NCBI RefSeq assembly: GCF_011064845.1
Contig: NZ_CP049015.1
Span: forward strand, 2,480,001 to 2,544,000
Direction: 5' to 3'
Origin: Citrobacter freundii ATCC 8090 = MTCC 1658 = NBRC 12681
Lineage (GTDB): Bacteria; Pseudomonadota; Gammaproteobacteria; Enterobacterales; Enterobacteriaceae
DNA length: 64,000 nucleotides
Shown one piece after another: positions 34,081-43,843 of the stretch; within the stretch, counting starts at the first letter, position 1, and each line of letters starts with the position of its first letter. Under the pieces are notes generated by a model, which worked only from the letters and a program-made list of their open reading frames with translations, was not told the origin of the DNA and did no database searches. The translations under genes were made by a program, and so were the position numbers.

Positions 34081-34617
34081 TTAACTGCGCGGGTAATGGA
34101 TCAGCGAATGAAAGTGCACCGTTTGTTCGCTGCTGTTACGGTAACTGTGTGCCATATCTCCGGCGAAACGGACACCCTCACCAGATTTAAGGGTGCGCCA
34201 CTGCCCCTCAATACACATATCCAGCAGACCATTAATCACCACCACGTGCTCTATTACGCCGGTCTCATGCGGAGTAGATTCACTGAGCGCGCCGGGCGCC
34301 AATAGTATCGAAAAATGATCGAAGCACAGTTGAGGATCCCACGGGAACAACGGCGTGACGACCATTGCCTGCTGCTGGGGATCGAATGTTAGCGTGCCGT
34401 CTGACTCTGGTGGTGAAATAAACGTTGAAAACGGGACGTTCAGCCCAGTGGCAATTTTCCACAATGTCGCCACCGTTGGACTGGATTCATTACGTTCAAT
34501 CTGCCCCAGCATCGCTTTTGAGACGCCAGTTTCCTCCGCCAGACGCGAAAGACTCCATTCCCGCTGGTGACGTAATGTCCTGAGCGTTGTGGCCAGATAG
34601 TGGGTTAAGTTGTCCAT
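34081..34617 (-). CDS. ydcN: XRE-cupin transcriptional regulator YdcN
   Basis: A 178-residue regulator matching E. coli YdcN (also called SutR). N-terminal helix-turn-helix (about 8-62: WSLSRLAEETGVSKAMLGQI then ERNESSPTVATLWKIATGL) and C-terminal cupin (about 100-175: HETGVIEHVVVINGLLDMCI, SGEGVRFAGDMAHSYRN). In E. coli it affects sulfur-utilisation genes. It is divergent from the transporter ydcO with a 104-base gap, which contains two TATAACGCACA repeats that could be its operator. Confidence 0.94.
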   Translation of the reverse strand: MDNLTHYLATTLRTLRHQREWSLSRLAEETGVSKAMLGQIERNESSPTVATLWKIATGLNVPFSTFISPPESDGTLTFDPQQQAMVVTPLFPWDPQLCFDHFSILLAPGALSESTPHETGVIEHVVVINGLLDMCIEGQWRTLKSGEGVRFAGDMAHSYRNSSEQTVHFHSLIHYPRS

Positions 34618-34669
34618 TTTCTCCTTCGTCGCTCTCCTTACTCGGGGCTACAGTTTAGCACTTGTACGC

Positions 34670-34711
34670 TATAACGCACAGTGCTACAGTGATTGACCGT
34701 TATAACGCACA
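34670..34711. promoter_or_regulatory. Two direct repeats TATAACGCACA between ydcN and ydcO
   Basis: Identical 11-mers at 34670-34680 and 34701-34711 are spaced exactly 31 bases apart, about three helical turns, on the same DNA face. They fill the divergent ydcN/ydcO promoter region, with the second copy abutting the ydcO ribosome site (ACGGAG). A YdcN operator is the obvious candidate, not shown. Confidence 0.6.
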
Positions 34712-34721
34712 CGGAGTGAAT

Positions 34722-35888
34722 ATGCGTGCATTCTCCATCCCCCTGCCCACTGTATTATCGGGTTTTGTGGCGGTCCTGGTTGGCTATGCCAGTTCGGCGG
34801 CCATTATCTGGCAAGCGGCACTCGCCGCAGGTGCGACTACCGGGCAAATTGCAGGTTGGATGACCGCACTGGGGTTAGCAATGGGGGTCAGTACGCTGGT
34901 GCTGACATTGTGGTATCGCGCTCCTGTACTTACCGCATGGTCAACGCCCGGTGCCGCGCTGCTGGTGACGGGCCTGCACGGGGTATCTATTCAGGATGCC
35001 ATCGGCGTTTTTATCGTGGCTAACGCGCTGATTGTGCTGTGCGGCGTAACCGGACTGTTTGCCCGCCTGATGAAAATCATTCCCCACTCGCTGGCATCTG
35101 CCATGTTGGCTGGGATCTTACTGCGTTTTGGTTTGCAGGCATTTAATAGCCTGAACAGTGAGCTTATTTTGTGCGGTAGTATGCTGGTGGCATGGCTGGT
35201 GCTAAAAGTTATTGCCCCAAGATATGCCGTTATCGCTGCGATGTTAGTGGGTATTGCCATCGCCTTGATGAAAGGTGACATTGTCACTAATGATGTTAAT
35301 CTGTCACCGGTTATCCCAGCGTTTATTACCCCGCACTTTTCATTAGCCCACAGTATCAGCATTGCACTACCGTTATTTCTGGTCACTATGGCTTCGCAAA
35401 ATGCCCCTGGTATTGCGACCATGAAAGCATCAGGATATTCGTTACCCGTTTCCCCTCTGATTGTTTTTACGGGTCTACTGGCGCTGCTATTTTCACCTTT
35501 TGGCGTCTATTCCATCTGCATCGCCGCCATAACCGCCGCAATTTGCCAAAGTCCTGAAGCGCATCCGGATGCAAATCGGCGCTGGCTCGCCGCAGCGGCA
35601 GCAGGCGTCTTCTATCTTCTGGCTGGGGTGTTTGGCGGTTCGGTTACAGGACTGATGGCAGCCCTGCCCGTAAGCTGGATCCAGATGCTTGCTGGTCTTG
35701 CATTACTCGGCACGATTAGCGGTAGTTTATATCAAGCCTTACATAATGAAGCTGAACGCGATGCGGCCATCGTAACTTTTCTGGTTACGGCCAGTGGTCT
35801 GACGGTATTTGGCATTGGGTCTGCATTCTGGGGGCTGGTTGTCGGCGGTATTTGCTACGCAGTGTTGACGTTATTTCGCCGCGCGTAG
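34722..35888 (+). CDS. ydcO: BenE-family benzoate/H+ symporter-like transporter YdcO
   Basis: From ATG 34722 (MRAFSIPLPTVLSGFVAVLV) 388 residues and about twelve hydrophobic helices. BenE family members bring in benzoate or related compounds with protons; here the physiological substrate is unknown. Seen: GYASSAAIIWQAALAAGATT, TAWSTPGAALLVTG and the strongly conserved FLVTMASQNAPGIATMKASG. GGAG precedes the start; the frame upstream to 34662 is not conserved. Divergent from ydcN, its likely regulator. The 3' end overlaps the convergent AraC gene by 18 bases. Confidence 0.93.
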   Translation: MRAFSIPLPTVLSGFVAVLVGYASSAAIIWQAALAAGATTGQIAGWMTALGLAMGVSTLVLTLWYRAPVLTAWSTPGAALLVTGLHGVSIQDAIGVFIVANALIVLCGVTGLFARLMKIIPHSLASAMLAGILLRFGLQAFNSLNSELILCGSMLVAWLVLKVIAPRYAVIAAMLVGIAIALMKGDIVTNDVNLSPVIPAFITPHFSLAHSISIALPLFLVTMASQNAPGIATMKASGYSLPVSPLIVFTGLLALLFSPFGVYSICIAAITAAICQSPEAHPDANRRWLAAAAAGVFYLLAGVFGGSVTGLMAALPVSWIQMLAGLALLGTISGSLYQALHNEAERDAAIVTFLVTASGLTVFGIGSAFWGLVVGGICYAVLTLFRRA

Positions 35889-36740
35889 CTGCGTTGGTGT
35901 TTTACCTGTCACTTGTTTAAACCGGTTACTGAAATGACTCGCCGAGCTAAATCCGCAGGCCATTGCAATATCCGACAGGCTGCGTGATGAATAACAGACC
36001 AGTTGCTGCGCCAGTGCCATACGGCGTTGCATGACGTACTGATGCGGCGCCATATTCATCGACTGGCGAAACATTCTGGCAAAATGGAATTCGCTTAGCG
36101 CTGCCTCACCAGCCAGATCGCTCAACGTTATGGGATACGCCAGATGTGCTTCAATATAGGCCAGCACGTTGCGCAAGGTGGCAGGTGCAAGCCCTCCGGT
36201 AACAACGGGAAGTCGCCATTGAACGTTGCTGTAATGCTGGATCAGATGCGTTAACAGTAGTGAAGATGCCGCGCTAAGCGTGAGGTGATTAGCGGGTTGC
36301 AGCCAGTCGTTACCAAGTAAAAACTGACGGTAAACCGCCGTGATCCCCGGGTCGCTGCCAAAAGTATGCTCGTCCAGCGTGAAGCTATAGGGGCTTTTGT
36401 CCCAGACTTTTTCACCCACTTCGCGCAGGTGAGCGTCGGTACAATAGAGATGAACAAAGGAAAGATCGTCGCGAATATCCCAACTGGATTCGCTCTCTTT
36501 TGGCATCAGGCAAAAACGATCCGGTCCGCCGCCATTCTTCCAGCCTCCCGCCGTTTTGTGATAACTCTCGTAGCCATCCGCGATGTATAAACTGAGCGTG
36601 TGGTGATCGCAATACTGGGTAATGGTGTCGCGCTTGTTTGACCAGGCAGCCAGTTGGATCCCCGAATGTAACGCAACTGATTCATGCAGCACGGCATTGT
36701 GTTTGCGTAAGTTTTCAAAGGCACCGTAGGGCTGAGACAT
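35871..36740 (-). CDS. AraC-family transcriptional regulator
   Basis: A 289-residue regulator with an N-terminal cupin-like sensor domain (about 20-160, including QYCDHHTLSLYIADGYESYH and GGPDRFCLMPKESESSWDI) and a C-terminal AraC double helix-turn-helix (about 190-285: LRNVLAYIEAHLAYPITLSD, CGFSSASHFSNRFKQVTGKT). It is divergent from an EamA-type exporter 185 bases away and probably controls it. In E. coli K-12 a transposase (ydcM) lies between ydcO and ydcL instead. Ligand not known. Confidence 0.88.
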   Translation of the reverse strand: MSQPYGAFENLRKHNAVLHESVALHSGIQLAAWSNKRDTITQYCDHHTLSLYIADGYESYHKTAGGWKNGGGPDRFCLMPKESESSWDIRDDLSFVHLYCTDAHLREVGEKVWDKSPYSFTLDEHTFGSDPGITAVYRQFLLGNDWLQPANHLTLSAASSLLLTHLIQHYSNVQWRLPVVTGGLAPATLRNVLAYIEAHLAYPITLSDLAGEAALSEFHFARMFRQSMNMAPHQYVMQRRMALAQQLVCYSSRSLSDIAMACGFSSASHFSNRFKQVTGKTPTQLRAAK

Positions 36741-36925
36741 ACCATCACATTCAAAATAAGTTAGCAGGCTTTCAGTCTATATCAGCTACATATCGTTAAC
36801 AGCTTCCTTTTCACCTTTACACTAAAAAAAGCGCAAGATTTTGCAAGTCCACCGCAAGCCGATGAAAGCCCCCTGCTACCCGACGTGGCACAGTGTGCGC
36901 CTGAAGACCAAAAAGAGAGAGTTGT

Positions 36926-37834
36926 ATGAACGGACTGTTGTACTGCCTGGTGGTGGTGATTTGGGGAACGACATGGATTGCGATTTACCTGCAACAAGGC
37001 CCGGTTGCGGCGCCAGTTTCCATCTTCTGGCGCTTTGCCATCGCCAGCACCGTGATGATAGCCATCCTGCTGATCAGCGGGAAATTGCGTAAGCTTTCCG
37101 GACGCGACCATCTGTTTTGTCTGTTACAAGGTGGATGCGTTTTTTGCTTTAACTTCTGGTGTTTTTACACTGCCGCTGCGTGGATCAATACCGGTCTCGA
37201 ATCCGTCATTTTCTCGATGGCGGTCCTGTTCAATGCGGTTAATAGCTACCTGTTTTTTGGTCAAAAACCACCAGGACGCTTTTATGTTGCCGCCGGGCTG
37301 GGGCTGACAGGTATTGTCACCTTGTTCTGGCAGGATTTGGTCAACAGCGGGTTGAATCACTCGCTGCTGCTGGGGATTGGTTTAAGCGCCCTCGGCACTT
37401 TTGGTTTCTCACTGGGCAATATGATAAGTCTGCGTCATCAGAAAAAAGGTCTCGAGGTGATGACCACCAACAGTTGGGCGATGCTGTACGGCACTGTGTT
37501 GATTGCTACCATTGCGTTGGTGCGCGGCGACAGCTTCACGCCACAGTGGACCTTCAGTTATCTCAGTGCGCTGTTGTATCTGGCTATTTTTGGTTCGGTA
37601 ATCGCCTTCGGCGCCTATTTCACGCTGGTCGGACGCATTGGTCCCAGTAAAGCGGCATACAGTACACTGCTTTTTCCACTGGTGGCGCTAACGCTGTCTA
37701 CGTTGTATGAAGGGTATGTCTGGCAGGTTAATGCGATTGTGGGATTAGTATTGATTTTGCTGGGGAATCTGGTGATGTTTGCCCGACCAGAAGCGCTAAT
37801 GGGTAAACTCGTATATCGTCGCCGGGCGGCATAA
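36926..37834 (+). CDS. EamA/DMT-superfamily transporter
   Basis: A 302-residue inner-membrane protein with ten hydrophobic segments in two EamA repeats: VVVIWGTTWIAIYLQQGPVA and SIFWRFAIAS in the first, LGTFGFSLGNMISLRHQKKG and LAIFGSVIAFGAYFTLVGRI in the second. These carriers export amino acids or metabolites. ATG 36926 has an AGAGAGAG ribosome site. Divergent from an AraC regulator; followed by a strong bidirectional terminator shared with ydcL. Confidence 0.88.
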   Translation: MNGLLYCLVVVIWGTTWIAIYLQQGPVAAPVSIFWRFAIASTVMIAILLISGKLRKLSGRDHLFCLLQGGCVFCFNFWCFYTAAAWINTGLESVIFSMAVLFNAVNSYLFFGQKPPGRFYVAAGLGLTGIVTLFWQDLVNSGLNHSLLLGIGLSALGTFGFSLGNMISLRHQKKGLEVMTTNSWAMLYGTVLIATIALVRGDSFTPQWTFSYLSALLYLAIFGSVIAFGAYFTLVGRIGPSKAAYSTLLFPLVALTLSTLYEGYVWQVNAIVGLVLILLGNLVMFARPEALMGKLVYRRRAA

Positions 37835-37870
37835 AAGAACGCACCATCCAGGGATGGTGCGTTCTTCGTT
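37835..37870. terminator. Bidirectional intrinsic terminator between the EamA gene and ydcL
   Basis: AAGAACGCACCATC (37835-37848) pairs perfectly with GATGGTGCGTTCTT (37853-37866) around a four-base loop; a T-rich stretch follows on the plus strand and A-run precedes for the minus strand. Confidence 0.9.
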
Positions 37871-37871
37871 A

Positions 37872-38543
37872 TTATTGTTTTTTGTTTACGTCAAACATGG
37901 AAGCATCAGTCGCCATGTCATCAACAACTTTCTTCAACGTTTCGAACGCCATCGGCGTACTTTCGTTGTTCAGGTCTTTACCTTCACCCTGACGTACAAC
38001 TTTAATGACAGGTTTATTGGTTGCCGCATCAATCAACTCACCTTCGAAAAAGAGGTGCGTGTCCATGGTACGGTGCCCCGTCGCCATTTGCGTACCCGCA
38101 ACGAGCAGTGCAACCGGGACCACTTCATAGAACTGCAGCCCTTCTTTGCTGGTAGCAACACCGGTGATTGCCCCGCGGAAAATCAGACTGCGCGAGCCTG
38201 GAGTCGTAACCAGCGGTTTACGTTTTGCCAGGGCAGTTTTCATTTGGGTATTGGTATAGCTCAACAGCTTATCAAGAACCTGCTGACCGACCTGGGTGGT
38301 TGGTTTAGGAACCGGATAATACGTGATCGGGTTATAAACGATGTTATCGTATTTAGACTCATTAAAGTTGGGATCAACCCAACGCAGCACCGGCTGTCCG
38401 GTTGCAGATTTTGTTTCCTTCAGGCCGGAGTAATCTTTTAAAAAACCTGAATATTTATCAGGCTGCGTTATTTTTGAAGCACAGCCTGATAACGCCAGTA
38501 AACCCGTAAGCACTGCAACTTTAAATAAAGTTTGAGCACGCAT
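37872..38543 (-). CDS. ydcL: Lipoprotein YdcL (DUF3313)
   Basis: A 223-residue lipoprotein homologous to E. coli YdcL. Signal peptide and lipobox are clear: VAVLTGLLALSGCASKITQP, acylated Cys at about residue 21. The mature domain (DYSGLKETKSATGQPVLRWV, TPGSRSLIFRGAITGV, ATNKPVIKVVRQGEGKDLNN) is the DUF3313 fold, anchored to a membrane of the envelope. Function unknown; E. coli YdcL is associated with slow-growing subpopulations in some reports. Stands alone between two terminators or gaps. Confidence 0.93.
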   Translation of the reverse strand: MRAQTLFKVAVLTGLLALSGCASKITQPDKYSGFLKDYSGLKETKSATGQPVLRWVDPNFNESKYDNIVYNPITYYPVPKPTTQVGQQVLDKLLSYTNTQMKTALAKRKPLVTTPGSRSLIFRGAITGVATSKEGLQFYEVVPVALLVAGTQMATGHRTMDTHLFFEGELIDAATNKPVIKVVRQGEGKDLNNESTPMAFETLKKVVDDMATDASMFDVNKKQ

Positions 38544-38711
38544 GGAACGATCCCTTAGTATTTGCAGATATGCATCTGAAATAATAGCAAAAGGAAATCA
38601 TTTTGGATGAACTAAAAATGGTAAGGCCCGCACAATTTTATCTTAACGTTTTCTTAATATTCAGCACGAAAAAAATGCTGAACGTAGAAAGAGTTATCAC
38701 AAATGGGCAGG

Positions 38712-39308
38712 TCAGACCGTTTTACGCGCCAGCATTGTTGCAAAGCGTAGTTTAATTCGGTTGCCGTGCTCATCCGTACGATGAAGCTCACCTACGTCTT
38801 CGTTATATTTCAGCAGATCCCAACCTGTGTAGTAACGGCGTAACTCCCCTGTTTTAAACGCAAACGGGAACCCAACGGTGCACGGAAAATCATCGGTATC
38901 CATTGCCGCGACGATCAGGTTATACCCACCAGGATTGGTGCAGCGCTGCATATTTTCAATCAGGCCCGGGATGGTTTTCGCGTCCAGGAACATCATCACC
39001 ACGGTAGAAAGAATAAAATCATATTCACCGTCAAAGTTTAGCGCATTGAGATCCGCCACCTCAGCGTGCAGATTAGTCAGCCCTTCCGCGTTTTTAATGC
39101 GTTCCAGATTGGCGATGCTCATCGGATTCTTGTCCCATGCGGTAACGTCATAACCGTTGGCCGCCAGGTACAGACTGTTACGGCCATTCCCGCAGCCCAG
39201 ATCTAACGTTTTGCCCGGGGCAACAATTTTCGCCGCGTCGACGACATCGGAATGCGTGCGGGTCAAATCATATTTCTCAGTAAAGTAGTTTTCGTCACAA
39301 CGGATCAT
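38712..39308 (-). CDS. tehB: Tellurite methyltransferase TehB
   Basis: A 198-residue class I methyltransferase matching E. coli TehB. Motif I for S-adenosylmethionine is [20 protein letters not shown] (about 35-54), followed by [11 protein letters not shown]. TehB detoxifies tellurite, probably by methylation, in the cytoplasm. Its start codon overlaps the tehA stop by one base (TAATG), so tehAB is a coupled operon, transcribed tehA first. Confidence 0.95.
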   Translation of the reverse strand: MIRCDENYFTEKYDLTRTHSDVVDAAKIVAPGKTLDLGCGNGRNSLYLAANGYDVTAWDKNPMSIANLERIKNAEGLTNLHAEVADLNALNFDGEYDFILSTVVMMFLDAKTIPGLIENMQRCTNPGGYNLIVAAMDTDDFPCTVGFPFAFKTGELRRYYTGWDLLKYNEDVGELHRTDEHGNRIKLRFATMLARKTV

Positions 39309-40309
39309 TATTTATCCTCAGATTTCAGTAATGCAGCACGTTCGGTGCGAATAAGCAGTTTTCCCTGCATCAGCAATGCAAACGTACGTATCAGTAACAG
39401 CGCAATGATAAAATTGGTAAAAATAAACAGCGGGATCGCCAGCGTATGAAAAAAACCTGACTCGCTGCCGTGCCCTAAATGCAGCCCCGTAGTCGCCAGT
39501 GCCGACACGCCGAACGAGAAGCTCCAGAAAGACGCATTAAACGGCTGTGACAAATACCACGGCATCAGGCGTAGCATGAACAGAAGTTGCAGCAGACCAT
39601 AGCCGAACAGCATTTTGGCTAACGTATCTCCCTCGCCACCGTTCACACTAAGCCACGCGCTACAGGCGACCAGCGCGGGTGCCAACTGTATACCAAGTGA
39701 AGTCCGTAAAACCGTCGGCAGCTCGCCGCAGCTTCGTAAACGCTGCAGAATAACCGGCTCGAGGCTGAGCCAGGAAAATACCCCTGCGCCCAAAAACACC
39801 AACCCGGCATCATTGAAGCCAAGCGCACCACAGGCCATGGCGCTGATAAAGTTATTGGCTACGGTTGGCAGATACAGACCCGGTGTGGTGGCCTCTTCCG
39901 GGTGCTCGCCACGCCATAATCCAGCCGTTTGCCAGGCCGCATACGCCAGCTGTATCACCACGCCGATGCTGAACAACACAATCGCCAGCGATCGATACCA
40001 CGGGACAAAACCAATCGCGACCAGCATCGTTGTAGCCGGAAACAGACTGACAAAACTGCTCATCACCGGATGACGAATTTCCGCCAGTACGCTATGAGGA
40101 AAATGCAGTAAACGACTAATAAAGGCCAGCGTCAACAATCCCCAGATGACCATCGCAAGGATCACTAAACCGTCGCCAATCCAGTGGCTTACAGGCCATA
40201 CCTGGCTGGCATATCGCCACGCGAACCCCATCCCGATGATGCCCAGTACCATGCCAAAATAACCGGCTGGAAGATTGAGGACTCGCTCACTTTGCTTGTT
40301 CTTACTCAT
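39308..40309 (-). CDS. tehA: TehA, SLAC1-type tellurite-resistance/dicarboxylate channel
   Basis: A 333-residue inner-membrane protein with ten hydrophobic helices, homologous to E. coli TehA (tellurite-resistance/dicarboxylate transporter family), whose Haemophilus homologue is a trimeric anion channel related to plant SLAC1. Seen: [38 protein letters not shown], and [20 protein letters not shown]. Proline-kinked helices and the conserved phenylalanines (ASFWSFSFG) that gate the pore are present. First gene of tehAB; divergent from ydcK. Confidence 0.94.
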   Translation of the reverse strand: MSKNKQSERVLNLPAGYFGMVLGIIGMGFAWRYASQVWPVSHWIGDGLVILAMVIWGLLTLAFISRLLHFPHSVLAEIRHPVMSSFVSLFPATTMLVAIGFVPWYRSLAIVLFSIGVVIQLAYAAWQTAGLWRGEHPEEATTPGLYLPTVANNFISAMACGALGFNDAGLVFLGAGVFSWLSLEPVILQRLRSCGELPTVLRTSLGIQLAPALVACSAWLSVNGGEGDTLAKMLFGYGLLQLLFMLRLMPWYLSQPFNASFWSFSFGVSALATTGLHLGHGSESGFFHTLAIPLFIFTNFIIALLLIRTFALLMQGKLLIRTERAALLKSEDK

Positions 40310-40422
40310 TTTGTTTATTTTTTAAAGTATATTTGAAATACATTTTATGGAATTTCCACGAATTTAGCCAGTACGGAAAACTTTGCTACGTTTAACTAAG
40401 GTGCGCAACATGGAAATGAGCT

Positions 40423-41403
40423 ATGACCAAATATCGTCTGGGCGATGAACCTCGCGCCTTTAGTTACCAGGATAATGGCAATAAAAAGAGCGTATTACTA
40501 CGCCAGATAATTGCGCTCATTGATTTTAATGATGTCAAAGCCGGTACGCTCGGTGGCTGGATTGATGATGAAAGCGTGCTATCGCAAAGTGGCGATTGCT
40601 GGATTTACGATGAGAATGCGCTCGCGTTTTCCGGCGCGACGATATCCGGAAATGCCCGTATTACACAGGCAAGCGTGGTCAGAGATGGCGCGCAGATTGG
40701 TGATGCCGCCTGGATTGACCGAGCAGAAATCAGCCATAACGCGCAAATACGTGACAACGTCACCATTCGGGATTCTGTTGTTCGCGGTGAGTGCCTTCTC
40801 TGCGGTGATGCGCGCGTTGTGTGTGACTCTGAAATTATCGCCGCCAGAGGACTTACTCGTGAAAACGACCAGCTCCTGCAAATTTACGATCGGGCGATAG
40901 TCAGCAATTCACGCGTGGTGCATCAGGTGCAGATCTATGGTGATGCAATTATCAACTATGCCTTTATAGAACATCGGGCTGAAGTTTTTGATTTTGCACG
41001 GGTAGAAGGTAACGAAGAGAATAATGTCTGGATCTGCGATTGCGCTAAAGTCTATGGACATGCGCGTGTCATCGCCGGAACTGATGAAGACGCCATTCCT
41101 ACCCTGCGCTATAGCTCGCAGGTGGCGGAACACGCGGAGGTTGAAGGTAATTGTGTGCTGAAGCACCATGTGCTGGTCGGTGGGCATGCAAAATTACGCG
41201 GCGGCCCAATTCTGCTGGATGGGCACATCCTGATTGAAGGCCACGCCTGTATTCTGGGTGAAGTGCTGATCGAGCATCATATTGAGATAACCGGTCAGGC
41301 CCAAATTGAAGCCTTTGATGGCGATGCGATCCATCTGCGCGGGCCAAAAGTGATCAACGGCGAACAACGTATTACGCGCACCCCTATCGCCGGTTTATTC
41401 TGA
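40423..41403 (+). CDS. ydcK: YdcK, left-handed beta-helix acyltransferase-like protein
   Basis: A 326-residue protein identical in length to E. coli YdcK. The body consists of repeated hexapeptide-type turns ([72 protein letters not shown]) that fold into a left-handed parallel beta-helix as in many acyl- and sugar-transferases. No substrate is known. The N-terminal 40 residues ([20 protein letters not shown]) are family-specific. Its 3' end overlaps the convergent rimL by nine bases. Confidence 0.93.
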   Translation: MTKYRLGDEPRAFSYQDNGNKKSVLLRQIIALIDFNDVKAGTLGGWIDDESVLSQSGDCWIYDENALAFSGATISGNARITQASVVRDGAQIGDAAWIDRAEISHNAQIRDNVTIRDSVVRGECLLCGDARVVCDSEIIAARGLTRENDQLLQIYDRAIVSNSRVVHQVQIYGDAIINYAFIEHRAEVFDFARVEGNEENNVWICDCAKVYGHARVIAGTDEDAIPTLRYSSQVAEHAEVEGNCVLKHHVLVGGHAKLRGGPILLDGHILIEGHACILGEVLIEHHIEITGQAQIEAFDGDAIHLRGPKVINGEQRITRTPIAGLF

Positions 41404-41940
41404 GGAGTCATCAATGATGCGGGCATAGAGATTCACATCATAGTAATCGCCATTGAGGAACTCCGCTTGTCGTAAGCATCCTTCCAGTTGGAAGCCATTG
41501 CGCAACGCCACCTGGTTGCTCTTGACGTTATCTACACGACATTTAATCACGAAGCGGCGAATCTCCTGGCGCTGCGCATAATGCTGAATCAATGCCTGTA
41601 ACGCCTGAGACAGAATACCTTTGCCCTGGTGATCTTCGTCCAGCCAATAACCTATATAAGCGGCTCTGTTCAGCGGTTCTATCTGGTTAAACGAGATAAC
41701 GCCAGCCACCTCCCCTTGTTCGAAAATAAGGAACATTTTGGCGTAGCCGCGCTGATGCAACATCATATTGCCCTGCACATTCTTGCGGGTGTCCTCCACA
41801 GAAGTCACAAACTGCGGCCAGTTCAGCGACTGCTGGAGCCAGACTTTATTTTTAAGCACCAACTGATGCAGAGGGGTGACGTGTTGTTCTTCGACGGCAC
41901 GCAGTTCCAGCGCGTCACTAACGATAATTATTTCTGACAT
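41395..41940 (-). CDS. rimL: Ribosomal protein L7/L12 serine N-acetyltransferase RimL
   Basis: A 181-residue GNAT acetyltransferase matching E. coli RimL, which acetylates the N-terminal serine of L12 to give L7. Seen: the acetyl-CoA segment [20 protein letters not shown] (about 115-134) and [20 protein letters not shown] near the C-terminus. Convergent and slightly overlapping with ydcK, as in E. coli. Confidence 0.94.
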   Translation of the reverse strand: MSEIIIVSDALELRAVEEQHVTPLHQLVLKNKVWLQQSLNWPQFVTSVEDTRKNVQGNMMLHQRGYAKMFLIFEQGEVAGVISFNQIEPLNRAAYIGYWLDEDHQGKGILSQALQALIQHYAQRQEIRRFVIKCRVDNVKSNQVALRNGFQLEGCLRQAEFLNGDYYDVNLYARIIDDSSE

Positions 41941-42158
41941 GTTTATCTCCTTTGCAATCGTAAACGGGGCATTTCTGACTGGCAGTAGCCGATATTACTC
42001 TGTTTAGAGTCGGGGAGGTCTTATTTTTATGCTGTAACAGCAATCACTTAGAAAGAATCTCTGGCGTGGAACCCGTTACTCTGGTGATCCGGGTATCCCC
42101 TCATGGATAGACCGTAATGATGACAATAACACTTTCACTTTATTGCTAAGGAGCAAGC

Positions 42159-43385
42159 ATGGCAGCACCTTTGGGTCGTTTAGCACTTATTCCGCTTTTA
42201 CTGATTACCGCCTGTCACCAACCCGTTTCCTCCACTCAAGCAGGCCCCGTTCCCTTTGCAGTCAATCAGCATCAGGTCGTGGATAATACCACGCTGGAAA
42301 TTTCCCGTAGCGCACTGGAATATAACATTCATAAAGTTCAGCAACTGCTGGCAGATAAAACCCGGATGTGCGCCATTCTTAAAGGAGACGCGTATGGCCA
42401 CGATCTCTCACTGGTAACACCGGTGATGATGAAAAACGGCGTGCAATGTATTGGCATCGCCAGCAATGAGGAGATTAGAACCGTTCGCCAGTCAGGCTAT
42501 ACATCACAGCTCATGCGCGTTCGCAACGCGACGGAAAAAGAGATGCGCCAGGCAGCGGACTTCGATACCGAAGAGCTGATCGGTAATCTGGATATGGCTA
42601 AGCGTCTGAGTGCCATTGCTCAGGAGAAAGGTAAAATCATTCGTATTCATCTGGCACTGAACTCTGGCGGTATGTCGCGTAACGGTCTGGAAGTCAGTAC
42701 CGCTGCAGGTCTGGAAGAAGCCCGCGCCATTTCCGCATTACCCGGCCTGAAAATTGTTGGCATCATGTCGCATTTCCCGGAAGAAGATGCTGCGGTGGTT
42801 AGACGCGATCTGGCCCGTTTCAACACGCAATCGGCCCAGGTACTGAAAATTACCGGGCTTAAACGCGAAGATGTCACCCTGCATGTTGCGAATACGTTCG
42901 CCACCCTGACCGTTCCTGAATCCTGGCTCGACATGGTCCGTGTTGGCGGTATTTTTTATGGCGATACCATCGCCAGCACCGAATACAAACGCGTCATGAC
43001 ATTTAAATCCGCCATCGCGTCGGTAAACCATTACCCCAAAGGAAACACCGTCGGATATGACAGAACCTATACCCTTAAACGTGATTCCGTTCTGGCCAAT
43101 ATCCCGACAGGTTATGCCGATGGTTATCGCCGTGTATTCAGTAACGCGGGACACGTGCTGATCCGCGGCCAGCGGGTTCCGGTCCTGGGTAAAACATCCA
43201 TGAATACCGTGATCGTCGATGTGACCGATTTACCGCAGGTTGCATCTGGCGATGAAGTGGTACTGTTCGGTAAACAGGGAAATGCGCAGGTTAGCGCAGA
43301 AGAAGTCGAAGAAATTAGCGGCGCGCTGTTCACTGAAATGTCGATCCTCTGGGGGGCGACGAACAAACGCGTGATGGTCGATTAA
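42159..43385 (+). CDS. Periplasmic broad-specificity amino-acid racemase (Alr fold, lipoprotein-like signal)
   Basis: A 408-residue alanine-racemase-fold PLP enzyme of the BsrV/lysine-racemase (Lyr) subgroup rather than cytoplasmic Alr. N-terminal signal [18 protein letters not shown] has a lipobox-like LITAC, so it is exported and perhaps lipid-anchored. The PLP lysine sits in [12 protein letters not shown] (about residue 75; GD replaces the AD/AN of Alr), RVGGIFYGD is the C-terminal barrel motif, and the tyrosine base lies in VGYDRTYTL. Vibrio BsrV and relatives make D-Met, D-Leu, D-Arg or D-Lys in the periplasm that modify peptidoglycan and biofilms. AAGGAG precedes the start. Inserted between rimL and ydcH; followed by its own terminator. 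Confidence 0.9.
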   Translation: MAAPLGRLALIPLLLITACHQPVSSTQAGPVPFAVNQHQVVDNTTLEISRSALEYNIHKVQQLLADKTRMCAILKGDAYGHDLSLVTPVMMKNGVQCIGIASNEEIRTVRQSGYTSQLMRVRNATEKEMRQAADFDTEELIGNLDMAKRLSAIAQEKGKIIRIHLALNSGGMSRNGLEVSTAAGLEEARAISALPGLKIVGIMSHFPEEDAAVVRRDLARFNTQSAQVLKITGLKREDVTLHVANTFATLTVPESWLDMVRVGGIFYGDTIASTEYKRVMTFKSAIASVNHYPKGNTVGYDRTYTLKRDSVLANIPTGYADGYRRVFSNAGHVLIRGQRVPVLGKTSMNTVIVDVTDLPQVASGDEVVLFGKQGNAQVSAEEVEEISGALFTEMSILWGATNKRVMVD

Positions 43386-43397
43386 CACCTAAAACAG

Positions 43398-43430
43398 GAA
43401 GGGCTTCCTTTTCTCGCTGGAAGCCCTTTT
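43398..43430 (+). terminator. Intrinsic terminator of the racemase gene
   Basis: AAGGGCTTCC (43399-43408) pairs with GGAAGCCCTT (43419-43428), followed by TT and then ACAC; ten-base loop. Located 14 bases after the stop and also serves the convergent ydcH. Confidence 0.85.
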
Positions 43431-43451
43431 ACACAGCAAGCGCCATTCTAC

Positions 43452-43676
43452 TTAGCTCTCACTGACACTCTCTCTTTGCAAAATTTTGAGCAAATCTTCC
43501 TTCAGGTGGAGTTTCTGTTTCTTAAGACGAACAATGTCCAAGCTATACCCCCGACCATCCGAACCTTCCAGTCTGGAGATCTCATGATCAAGGCTGTTGT
43601 GTTTTTCGAATAAGGACAGAAAGCGAGGGTTCTCGGATTTCAGTCGGGAAATAAGGTCTCTATATTCTGGAAACAT
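43452..43676 (-). CDS. ydcH: Small coiled-coil protein YdcH (DUF465)
   Basis: A 74-residue helical-hairpin protein homologous to E. coli YdcH: YRDLISRLKSENPRFLSLFE then KHNSLDHEISRLEGSDGRG, and a basic second helix RLKKQKLHLKEDLLKILQRE. Function unknown; widespread in proteobacteria and probably cytoplasmic. A clear GGGAGAAAG ribosome site precedes the ATG. Confidence 0.92.
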   Translation of the reverse strand: MFPEYRDLISRLKSENPRFLSLFEKHNSLDHEISRLEGSDGRGYSLDIVRLKKQKLHLKEDLLKILQRESVSES

Positions 43677-43808
43677 ACTTTCTCCCTGTTAGTGGACAAG
43701 AACGTGTATAAGAAATACACACTCACAGAGTACCCATTTGCCATACAGAAAAATGCGAACAGGATCGAGTAAATAGTGTACAGAGTCGTTATGAGGATGA
43801 ATGCAGAT

Positions 43809-43832
43809 ACGGCTCCCCATCAGGAGAGCCGT
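43809..43832 (-). terminator. Hairpin at the opgD 3' end
   Basis: ACGGCTC (43809-43815) pairs with GAGCCGT (43826-43832). It lies 12-35 bases after the opgD stop; T-run weak on the minus strand. Confidence 0.55.
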
Positions 43833-43843
43833 AAAGAGAGTGA

